A model generated the notes under the pieces. It was not told where the DNA came from. It saw only the letters and a program-made list of their open reading frames with translations, and did no database searches. This document shows positions 1 to 5,197 of a stretch of 6,742 bases of DNA, piece by piece (positions within the stretch are counted from its first letter, which is position 1; each line of letters begins with the position of its first letter). The stretch spans positions 1 to 6,742 of the forward strand of contig JBGOZE010000059.1 of assembly GCA_041479965.1 (NCBI GenBank), written 5' to 3'. The DNA is from SM23-78 sp041479965 (GTDB lineage: Archaea > Nanobdellota > Nanobdellia > Woesearchaeales > SM23-78). The position numbers and the translations under genes were made by a program.

Positions 1-30
1 AACAGTCTGTTGAAAAAAGAGTTCTGTAAT

Positions 31-354
31 ATGGCAACCATGTTTTGTCCCAAGTGCGGCTCGCTGTTGAAGCCGAGAGCTGGGAAGAAAAAGAAAGTGC
101 TCGCCTGCGGTTGCGGCTACACCACCAAAGACCTGGGCTCTGCAGAGATAAAGGAGATCATGCCTGAGAAGGAGAAGACTGTGAGTGTGGTGAAGGAAGA
201 CGAGACAGTGCTCCCCGAGACCGAGGCCAAGTGCCCTGAGTGCGGAAACGACAAAGCCTATTACTGGACTCAGCAGATGAGAGCAGGAGACGAGCCAGAG
301 ACCAAGTTCTTGAAATGCAAGAAATGCAAGCACACATGGCGAGATTCCAGCTAA
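31..354 (+). CDS. Transcription elongation factor TFS (archaeal TFIIS/RPB9-like zinc-ribbon protein)
   Basis: TFS binds archaeal RNA polymerase and stimulates transcript cleavage in backtracked complexes. Numbering from the ATG at 31 (107 aa), an N-terminal zinc ribbon (CPKCG, C6/C9) pairs with C26-G-C28. A Lys/Glu-rich linker follows, then a C-terminal TFIIS-type ribbon (C68/C71 and C96/C99) carrying RAGDEPET, whose D87-E88 pair is the acidic tip that enters the polymerase active site. The N-terminal ribbon's second knuckle is CxC rather than the usual CxxC. The start is uncertain: ATG at 31, or ATG at 40, which gives the family-typical MFCPKCG. A TTG at 10 extends the frame, and the frame is open to the window edge. 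No clear ribosome binding site is visible. The family call is firm; the start is not. It is followed 4 bases later by a DUF167 gene, so the two are probably cotranscribed. Confidence 0.93.
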   Translation: MATMFCPKCGSLLKPRAGKKKKVLACGCGYTTKDLGSAEIKEIMPEKEKTVSVVKEDETVLPETEAKCPECGNDKAYYWTQQMRAGDEPETKFLKCKKCKHTWRDSS

Positions 355-358
355 GAAG

Positions 359-604
359 ATGATCAACCCAGCTGACTATATTAAAGACAATTCTCTACGC
401 ATCATAGTAAAGCCTGGCAAGAAGCAGAACTATGTCTTAGGGTATGATTATGAAAGGAAGGCATTGATTGTTGAGATTAAGGCGCCTGCACAGGACAACA
501 AAGCCAACAAGGAAGTAATCAAGTATTTCTACAAGCTGCTCAAGAAGCACGTAAGGATAAAGAGCGGGATGACGAGCCATATCAAAGTGTTGACAATTTG
601 TTAG
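359..604 (+). CDS. DUF167 / YggU (UPF0235) family protein
   Basis: This is a small (81 aa) alpha/beta protein of the DUF167 family, found in bacteria, archaea and eukaryotes and without an agreed biochemical role. The family signature is present in order: a beta strand with VKPGKK (residues 17-22), the APxxxxKANKEVI segment (42-54, here APAQDNKANKEVI), an amphipathic helix, and a terminal KSGMTSHIK block (68-76) matching the family's SGxxSRxK. Length fits the family. There is no signal peptide or membrane segment, so it should be cytosolic. The ATG lies 4 bases after the TFS stop with only a weak purine stretch (GAAG) ahead of it, which suggests translational coupling to TFS. Family assignment is confident; function is unknown. 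Confidence 0.88.
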   Translation: MINPADYIKDNSLRIIVKPGKKQNYVLGYDYERKALIVEIKAPAQDNKANKEVIKYFYKLLKKHVRIKSGMTSHIKVLTIC

Positions 605-659
605 CCCAGCCCTTCCGGCGATTGAGGAACCTAAAATCTAGTTAAGTTTAAAACCATAA

Positions 660-706
660 AGAAGAAAAAACGAATATTTTCCCTGCGCCTCAGTCGGCGG
701 CGAGCC
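660..706 (-). terminator. Probable oligo-T terminator of the kinase-deaminase operon
   Basis: Just past the deaminase stop, the minus strand can form a 4-bp GC stem (686-689 with 696-699, 6-base loop). About 16 bases further on is a T-rich tract, TTTTTTCTTCTTT (658-670 on the plus strand as A/G). Archaeal termination relies mainly on oligo-T, so the T tract is the stronger evidence; the stem is short and may be incidental. The same segment separates this operon from the convergent TFS-DUF167 operon. Confidence 0.45.
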
Positions 707-1243
707 TCACTGCTTTTCGTAATCTTCCACTTCCTCATCAAAATAATCCAGTTTGACATCTGCCTGCTTGAACATCTGCTCAGACTCATCCGCAAGGTGG
801 TATTTCTTCTCGCACACCACTCGCTTGATGCCGCAGTTGATTATGAGCATGGCGCATGTCCTGCAGGGAGTCATCTTGCAGTACACAGTGCCTCCGTCGA
901 TTGAGATTCCTCTCTTTGCTGCTTGGCATATGGCGTTCTGCTCTGCGTGTACAGTCCTCATGCAGTGTTGGGAGATGGTGTCATCGTCATGGATGACTTT
1001 CTTCATCAGATGCCCTACTTCATCGCAGTGAGGCATGCCTATTGGTGAGCCAACATAACCTGTGGCCAGTATCTGCTTGTCCTTGGCTATGACGCAGCCG
1101 CTCCTGCCCCTGTCGCAGGTAGCTCTCTTGGCAATTGCCTTGGCTACTTCCATGAAGTACTCGTCCCAGCTCGGGCGCTCGTATTTTTCAGAAGCACTTA
1201 TTTTTTCAGAAGAATTAATCGTTTCATTCTTTTTTTTCTTCAT
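707..1243 (-). CDS. Deoxycytidylate (dCMP) deaminase
   Basis: It is predicted to deaminate dCMP to dUMP, the substrate of thymidylate synthase. The zinc-dependent deaminase motifs are intact: HAEQNA (H99, E101 counting from the ATG at 1243) and TPCRTC (C127, C130). The N-terminal RPSWDEYFM block is typical of dCMP deaminases, and extra Cys/His residues (C43, C73, H93, C94) could hold a second structural zinc. The usual GYNG loop is GYVG here (Asn to Val). About 23 charged, low-complexity residues precede RPSW. Possible starts are GTG 1252, ATG 1246 and ATG 1243. The SD GGTGA (1253-1249) lies 5 bases before ATG 1243 but only 2 before ATG 1246, and the GTG is inside the SD, so 1243 is preferred. 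The SD overlaps the last codon and stop of the upstream kinase, implying coupled translation. The ThyX and Tmk genes nearby support a role in dTTP supply. Confidence 0.93.
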   Translation of the reverse strand: MKKKKNETINSSEKISASEKYERPSWDEYFMEVAKAIAKRATCDRGRSGCVIAKDKQILATGYVGSPIGMPHCDEVGHLMKKVIHDDDTISQHCMRTVHAEQNAICQAAKRGISIDGGTVYCKMTPCRTCAMLIINCGIKRVVCEKKYHLADESEQMFKQADVKLDYFDEEVEDYEKQ

Positions 1244-1248
1244 CATAA

Positions 1249-1254
1249 TCACCT
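1249..1254 (-). promoter_or_regulatory. Shine-Dalgarno of the deaminase embedded in the kinase stop
   Basis: On the minus strand the sequence AGGTGA provides the kinase's final Arg codon (AGG) and its TGA stop. It also forms the archaeal-type SD (GGTGA) for the deaminase ATG 5 bases further on. A ribosome terminating on the kinase would sit on the deaminase initiation site, which predicts translational coupling. Confidence 0.7.
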
Positions 1255-1800
1255 TTTTTTGCTTAACAGCTCGTCAATTTTAGTGTGAAGCTCTTTCTTT
1301 GTGCCTGTGTTCTCAATCACCACATCTGCCATCTGCTTGCACTTGAGCAATTGTTGGTTGGCAGAGTCAGGGCTTGCCAATTCTTTGTCCTCTGTCCTCT
1401 TGAAATCCTCGAATACAACAGGGTCTTTCTCTCTCTGCCTTTTCTTTATCCTCTCAAACCTGAGCTTGATGGGAGCATCAACGAACACAAGAGTGAAGTC
1501 CTTGTTCTTCCTCAGGGCTTCTACTTCTGCAGGATTCCTTATGGAATCAACAACATAGTTCTTTTCATGGGATTGGCTGATTTTTTTAAGAATCCTGTCA
1601 GCAAGCACAGAGTTGCCGTGCTCCTTCCTGAGCTCTGTGCCTATTTCTCGCAGCCTGTCCCTGGTTATCTCAAGGCCTCTGCTGGTTATCTCTTCTCTTA
1701 TCTCGTCCGACAATGAGTAGAAGGCAAAGCCTTTCTTCACAAGATATTCTCCTACAGTAGTTTTGCCTGCACCCAGAAAGCTAGTAAGCCCGATTATCAC
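1249..1800 (-). CDS. P-loop nucleotide kinase (dNMP/dephospho-CoA kinase-like), paired with dCMP deaminase
   Basis: This is a 183-aa P-loop kinase of the nucleoside-monophosphate kinase fold. The Walker A region is GLTSFLGAGKTT (residues 4-15): the G-x-G-K-T core (10-14) is intact, but the first glycine of GxxGxGKT is Ser7. Other visible blocks are SDEIREE (31-37, NMP-binding region), VVDSIRNPAEVEALR (83-97), VDAPIKLRFERI (107-118, a lid-like segment) and ADVVIEN (158-164). The pattern resembles archaeal UPF0200/AAA_18 kinases and the kinase-like domains fused to some deaminases. The GTG start has a strong SD (AAGGAGGG, 1814-1807). It is the first gene of a two-gene operon with the dCMP deaminase. 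The substrate is not settled: a dNMP such as dCMP is suggested by context only. It does not look like the known archaeal GTP-dependent dephospho-CoA kinase (DUF359). Confidence 0.85.
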   Translation of the reverse strand: MIIGLTSFLGAGKTTVGEYLVKKGFAFYSLSDEIREEITSRGLEITRDRLREIGTELRKEHGNSVLADRILKKISQSHEKNYVVDSIRNPAEVEALRKNKDFTLVFVDAPIKLRFERIKKRQREKDPVVFEDFKRTEDKELASPDSANQQLLKCKQMADVVIENTGTKKELHTKIDELLSKKR

Positions 1801-1987
1801 ATCAATCCCTCCTTGTTCCGTGGTAATTGGCTCTTTTTAATAAGTTTGCGGTTGCATTATCAGGCAGAGCATTGCATCTAAGCTGCATTTTTCCTATGTG
1901 TTGTATTTTTTGCTTCAATAATCAATATAAACCACTCAACACTTCTTTCTGTTGATTGTATTCATTTTATGGTGGTAAGGTGATATT
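1801..1987. promoter_or_regulatory. Divergent promoter region between the kinase-deaminase and thyX-tmk operons
   Basis: On the minus strand, TTATTAAA (1843-1836) is a TATA-like element. It predicts transcription starting near 1813 and a short leader carrying the kinase SD. On the plus strand, ATATAAAC (1925-1932) is a TATA-like element that predicts a start near 1955 and a roughly 33-base leader carrying the thyX SD AAGGTGAT (1977-1984). Between them lie three copies of TGCAT, two preceded by T and one by C, beginning at 1853, 1873 and 1884. These are candidate operator half-sites and are tentative. Confidence 0.55.
1977..1984 (+). promoter_or_regulatory. Shine-Dalgarno of thyX
   Basis: AAGGTGAT precedes the ATG at 1988, with 4 bases between GGTGA and the start codon. 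This strong archaeal-type site fixes the thyX start and indicates a leadered transcript, in contrast to the apparently leaderless genes further right. Confidence 0.75.
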
Positions 1988-3523
1988 ATGGATGTAATAC
2001 TGGCTGGCTACAATGTTGATAGCGAAGTTCTTGAGGAATTGAAGAAGAATTCTCCAGCAAGAGATGATGTCACTCCAGAGACTCTCCCTGCAGCCTATGC
2101 TCGCATCTCAAGAGACCCTCGAAGCGCCACTGAGCTGAGGCGCATTGCAAGAGCAGAAGTTGGGCGGGCAAGGAGCTCCAACCAGGCAATCGTATATAAG
2201 ATGGGCCATCATTCAGTTGCAGAACACGCCGTATTTAACTTTGACATACTCAACATCTCCAGGCTAGCCATCGAGACTCTTGAAGCCCAGAGATTATGCT
2301 CCTATACAGAGAAATCCCAGAGATACATCACAATGGATGAGGATTTTGTTATTGCTCCTGAACTCGCAAGCTTTGAACCAAAAGTAACTGAACTCATTAA
2401 ACAAAATTTCAGGGATTATCGTGATTTTGCAGCAGTCCTGCAAGAGTATTTCCGCAGCAGTAGGCATGCAAGGCTGGAGGCTGAGCAGATGATAGAAGCT
2501 GAGGAAGCAATGGGCACAAAAATCAAGGACAAAGAGGAAAAAATAAAGAAGCAGCTTTATCTTTGGGCTAATGAAGATGCTCGTTACCTCCTTCCTCTTG
2601 CTGTGCTTGGACAGCTAGGATTCACATCTAATGCCCGCAACCTTGAGAAATTTGTTCGGGACTCTGCCCAAGATCCTCTGAACGAGAACAGGGACCTGGG
2701 AAAAAAGCTTTTTGAGTCTGCCTATGCTGTGGCTCCATCATTGTTCCTGTTCACAGAGCCCAATGAATATCATAGGGGCATGAGAAAAAGAACCAAGGAT
2801 TTCATCGACAAAAACATCTCTTCAAGATATGGCGGGACCATCCCTCTTTACCTTGGAGAAGGTAATGTTAAGCTCATCCCTCCTGGTGAAAGCCTTGACA
2901 ATAAGATACTGGCATCATTCATAGTGAGCAATACAGGGAAGCCTTACATGGATGCCTATGCCCAAGTATTATTGATGCCATTCCGTGAGCGAGAAGCATT
3001 CATGAAAGAGATATTAAAGGGAATGAATCTCTGGGATGATGTGCCTAGAGAATTTGAGATGGCTGACTTGACCTATGAATTGGTTATGAGCGCAAGCGCA
3101 TTCGCCCAGTTCAAGAGGCACAGAATGCTGACTCTGCTCAAGACGCAATATGATCCTAAGCTTGGCTACACCATTCCTACTTCTATAAAGGAATCAGGAG
3201 CTGAAGCCAGGTACAGGAAATGCATGAGCAGGAATGAAGATCTTTTCTACATGATTTTCGAGAAAAACCCTGATGCTGCTGCTTATGTTGTTACTAACGG
3301 TCACAATCGGAGGATACTGGTCAAGACCAATTTAAGGGAGCTTTATAAGATCTCCAGGCTGAGAGAGGATTTGCATGCTCAATGGGATATTCGTGGTGAT
3401 GTCAAGAAGATGACTGCTCTTGCAAGACAGGTCATGCCCTTGGCAGGAATGCTTCTCGGAGGAAAGCACGAGTTCGAAAAGATTAAGCAAAAGATTTATA
3501 ATTCAGAATACGGTCTGAAATAA
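1988..3523 (+). CDS. thyX: Double-length ThyX-type flavin-dependent thymidylate synthase
   Basis: ThyX makes dTMP from dUMP with methylene-folate (or an equivalent carrier), FAD and NAD(P)H. Canonical subunits are about 220-260 aa and form homotetramers; this protein has 511 aa and two ThyX-like halves. The N-half keeps HHSVAEH (74-80) and the second part of the ThyX motif, SYTEKSQRY (105-113), but the RHR triad has become AQR (100-102) and its NAR block (215-217) lacks the following Arg. The C-half keeps QFKRHR (374-379), NLREL (448-452), R459 and AQWDIR (464-469), but lacks the HxSxxEH histidines and the ExSxRY segment. The halves therefore look complementary. Start and SD are clear. The gene leads an operon with thymidylate kinase 4 bases downstream and is divergent from dCMP deaminase. 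No frameshift is seen. The family call is firm; the shared active site is inference. Confidence 0.92.
   Translation: MDVILAGYNVDSEVLEELKKNSPARDDVTPETLPAAYARISRDPRSATELRRIARAEVGRARSSNQAIVYKMGHHSVAEHAVFNFDILNISRLAIETLEAQRLCSYTEKSQRYITMDEDFVIAPELASFEPKVTELIKQNFRDYRDFAAVLQEYFRSSRHARLEAEQMIEAEEAMGTKIKDKEEKIKKQLYLWANEDARYLLPLAVLGQLGFTSNARNLEKFVRDSAQDPLNENRDLGKKLFESAYAVAPSLFLFTEPNEYHRGMRKRTKDFIDKNISSRYGGTIPLYLGEGNVKLIPPGESLDNKILASFIVSNTGKPYMDAYAQVLLMPFREREAFMKEILKGMNLWDDVPREFEMADLTYELVMSASAFAQFKRHRMLTLLKTQYDPKLGYTIPTSIKESGAEARYRKCMSRNEDLFYMIFEKNPDAAAYVVTNGHNRRILVKTNLRELYKISRLREDLHAQWDIRGDVKKMTALARQVMPLAGMLLGGKHEFEKIKQKIYNSEYGLK
3493..3500 (+). promoter_or_regulatory. Possible internal TATA box for tmk inside the 3' end of thyX
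   Basis: ATTTATAA lies about 31 bases upstream of the tmk ATG (3528), roughly the spacing seen at the leaderless genes in this window. tmk also lacks a recognisable SD. It could give tmk its own nearly leaderless transcript in addition to cotranscription with thyX. The sequence is also coding, so the match may be chance. Confidence 0.3.
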
Positions 3524-3527
3524 TACT

Positions 3528-4256
3528 ATGGTTGGGGGCAAAGGATTTTTTGTCATTGTGGACGGCCTTGATGGCAGCGGCAAGAGCCTGATTGTCAGCG
3601 GGCTTGCAGAGCACCTGAAGAAGAAGGGCAAGAAAGTGTTTGAGCTCAAGGAATTCTGGAAGACTTCCCATTCACTGCCAGAGCCAGAAGAGCTCTATGA
3701 CTATGATGTGATTGTGTCTGCAGAGCCGACCTATTCCTTTGTTGGAGGGGCCATAAGGGATGAATTGATCAAGAGCAGCAGGAGAAGCTACTCTGCCCAC
3801 ACCACGGCATCTGCCTATGCCCTTGACAGGGTAATACTTTACAAGAGGATAATCCTTCCTCTCATTGCAAATGGCAAGACAGTGATCCAGGACAGAAGCG
3901 TGACTACCTCAATCATCTACCAGCCAATACAGGCAGAGCCTTTATCATTGGCAAAGGTCCTGAGCCTGGAGGGCAACAAGCTGGCATTGGAGAATAGGCC
4001 AGACCTGCTCATCATAACAGATGCCAAGCCAGAGGTGTGCATTGAAAGATTATCTAGGAGGAGCGAGAAAAAAGACAGCTCAATCTTCGAGAACACCGAA
4101 TTCTTAAAAAAAGCTTACAAGAGATTCAGGAGCAAATGGTTTAAGAAGCTCTTTGAGGAGAGAGGATCAAAAGTAGTTTATCTTGATGCCAGCAAGAGCA
4201 AGGAAGAAGCAGTTGCTGATGCTGTGAAGCTGTTGGAAGAATTCTCGGACAAGTAG
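3528..4256 (+). CDS. tmk: Thymidylate kinase (dTMP kinase)
   Basis: Phosphorylates dTMP to dTDP in the cytosol, the step after ThyX. It is a P-loop kinase with Walker A GLDGSGKS (13-20) and the AEPTYSFVGGAIR block (65-77), equivalent to the TREPGGTxxGxxIR motif of dTMP kinases. It also has the LDR motif (99-101), VIQDRSVTTSIIYQ (119-132, the family's DRyxxSxxaYQ) and an Arg-rich lid (RLSRRSEKK, 174-182). At 242 aa it is longer than the usual 200-215. The extra length includes an insertion around residues 42-60, between the first helix and the EPT strand, with an acidic PEPEELYDYD stretch. The start is the first ATG, 4 bases after the thyX stop. No SD is visible, so translation probably depends on coupling or on a separate leaderless message. 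Confident for family; archaeal in style. Confidence 0.92.
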   Translation: MVGGKGFFVIVDGLDGSGKSLIVSGLAEHLKKKGKKVFELKEFWKTSHSLPEPEELYDYDVIVSAEPTYSFVGGAIRDELIKSSRRSYSAHTTASAYALDRVILYKRIILPLIANGKTVIQDRSVTTSIIYQPIQAEPLSLAKVLSLEGNKLALENRPDLLIITDAKPEVCIERLSRRSEKKDSSIFENTEFLKKAYKRFRSKWFKKLFEERGSKVVYLDASKSKEEAVADAVKLLEEFSDK

Positions 4257-4298
4257 AGTGCAGCGGGATAAGAAAAAATGATTCTGGAAGAATAATAT

Positions 4299-4424
4299 CT
4301 ACTCTTCCTCTGCTGTTATCTCATCAATCTCTTCTTCTTTTTCTTCAGCAAAGAAAGAGTTGAGGTTCTTGCTCCTCACCATCGCGTCGTAGCTGATGCC
4401 TTTTGCGTTCTTGTTAATGACCAT
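4299..4424 (-). CDS. Small acidic-tailed protein of unknown function (41 aa), apparently leaderless
   Basis: I do not recognise this gene. It encodes 41 aa beginning MVINKNAKGISYDAMVRS, with a short hydrophobic patch LNSFFAE (21-27) and a strongly acidic C-terminus (11 of the last 15 residues are Asp/Glu). There is no cysteine, membrane segment or signal peptide. Support for it being real: a perfect TTTATAAA box (4449-4456) is centred about 28 bases upstream of the ATG, the same geometry as the next minus-strand gene, and the frame's composition is protein-like rather than random. A GTG directly before the ATG (4427) is an alternative start. It converges on tmk with a 42-base gap. The acidic tail could mean a basic partner (protein or nucleic-acid-binding factor), but that is a guess. 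Confidence 0.6.
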   Translation of the reverse strand: MVINKNAKGISYDAMVRSKNLNSFFAEEKEEEIDEITAEEE

Positions 4425-4448
4425 CACTCTTTTATATGGTAAGTCCTA

Positions 4449-4456
4449 TTTATAAA
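4449..4456 (-). promoter_or_regulatory. TATA box of the 41-aa gene
   Basis: TTTATAAA, a self-complementary archaeal TATA consensus, is centred about 28 bases upstream of the ATG at 4424. In archaea transcription starts about 25-28 bases downstream of the TATA centre. The message would therefore start at or next to the ATG, making it leaderless. Confidence 0.6.
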
Positions 4457-4560
4457 GATGATTAGCAAGCAACATATAATTTGCAAAACAAGAGATAAAG
4501 AAATACATGATTGAGTCATAGCTTATTTACTACACAATAGCAAACAAATCATTGTGAGTT

Positions 4561-5079
4561 TTAGGATGCCTTCGGAGGAGTGTCCCGCTTGCCAAGGCTC
4601 ATGATGCTCTGGATGTTGTCTGAGAGGACCTCGCCTGTAGATGCATCAATCCTGATGTTGAGAATGTCAAAGCTTATGGTGACGAGAGTTATGTTGTACA
4701 TCTGCTTTTCCAGGTTCTGCAATATGATGATCCTCTTGGTGACAGTGCGATTAGGATACTTCTTGCCAACCAGCTCATCGCAGATTTTCAAAGCCTTGCT
4801 CACGCTGACCTTAACCTTGCTTATGTCAAGCTTGTTGATAGTTCCTTCTTTCTTGAAAGCCTCGTCCTCAGGCATCATGTTTATCTTGGGCAAGGTATCA
4901 AACACGACTAGCTTGTCAGTCTTCTCAGAATAATAGCCTAGCTGCCAAGCAAATTGCTTCTCGCCTTCATTGAGCATGACAAAGCAATGGGCAAGGAAAT
5001 AATCCTGGTGCTCCTTCTTGAAGCTCTTGAATATTTTTGAAGACTCGACTTTCTTAACAACTTCTTTTAGCATGGTCAT
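4561..5079 (-). CDS. Hypothetical cytosolic protein with PepSY-like C-terminal region
   Basis: This 172-aa protein is of unknown function. The N-terminal half (residues 15-62) is predicted alpha/beta, with HQDYFLAHCFVM and WQLGYYSEKTDKLVVF. The second half has a helix (KVSVSKALKICDELVGKKYP, 90-109), then strands ending in FDILNIRIDASTGEVL (137-152). Helix plus strands plus xIDAxTGEVL resembles a PepSY domain. PepSY domains usually sit outside the membrane and inhibit peptidases, but no signal peptide or membrane helix is present here, so any such role would be intracellular. Starts at ATG 5079 or ATG 5073 are both possible; a TTTATAAA box (5103-5110) is centred about 28 bases before 5079, favouring a leaderless start there. 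The gene is divergent from Taw1. The PepSY similarity is by eye and moderate. Confidence 0.75.
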   Translation of the reverse strand: MTMLKEVVKKVESSKIFKSFKKEHQDYFLAHCFVMLNEGEKQFAWQLGYYSEKTDKLVVFDTLPKINMMPEDEAFKKEGTINKLDISKVKVSVSKALKICDELVGKKYPNRTVTKRIIILQNLEKQMYNITLVTISFDILNIRIDASTGEVLSDNIQSIMSLGKRDTPPKAS

Positions 5080-5102
5080 GATTTAATGATGAAACTCGCT
5101 GG

Positions 5103-5110
5103 TTTATAAA
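5103..5110 (-). promoter_or_regulatory. TATA box of the PepSY-like gene
   Basis: TTTATAAA is centred about 28 bases upstream of the ATG at 5079 on the minus strand, the same box and spacing as at the 41-aa gene. This predicts a leaderless transcript. No SD is present before either candidate ATG, which agrees with this. Confidence 0.6.
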
Positions 5111-5125
5111 ATTTTGGGAATCTTA

Positions 5126-5175
5126 TTTATAATAATATGTATAAAGTAATTTCCTGTTTTGGAAAACCATAAATA
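5126..5175 (+). promoter_or_regulatory. Candidate promoter(s) of the Taw1 gene
   Basis: Three AT-rich TATA-like elements precede Taw1: TTTATAAT (5126-5133), GTATAAAG (5139-5146) and CATAAATA (5168-5175). The last is centred about 27 bases before the ATG at 5198, the spacing of the other leaderless genes here. The middle one would give a leader of about 28 bases without an SD. Which one is used cannot be decided from sequence alone. Confidence 0.4.
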
Positions 5176-5197
5176 CACCTTATCCAACCCTGTACTC

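Noticed and set aside
753..1716. Plus-strand open frames opposite the deaminase and kinase genes
   Set aside because: The minus-strand proteins have clear family motifs, start sites and SDs. The plus-strand frames have none and are rich in residues typical of antisense reading.
707..1800. Reading the kinase-deaminase pair as an anti-phage defence system
   Set aside because: The partners here are thymidylate biosynthesis genes and no defence or mobile genes are nearby. The housekeeping explanation is stronger, and the similarity is kept only as an evolutionary link.
1988..3523. ThyX double length as an assembly artefact (two fused or duplicated reads)
   Set aside because: The two halves are highly diverged in sequence and the frame is uninterrupted. 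This indicates an old duplication, not a recent copy or misassembly.
4458..4514. 18-codon plus-strand frame between the 41-aa gene and the PepSY-like gene
   Set aside because: Too short, no SD, no suitably spaced TATA box and an AT-driven composition.
5086..5092. ATGATGA resembling a C box of a C/D guide RNA
   Set aside because: No CTGA D box or internal C'/D' boxes occur at suitable distance, and the region is explained as promoter.
5159..5197. TTG start giving Taw1 13 extra N-terminal residues
   Set aside because: There is no SD, and a leaderless TTG is unlikely. ATG 5198 puts the cluster cysteines at family-typical positions.
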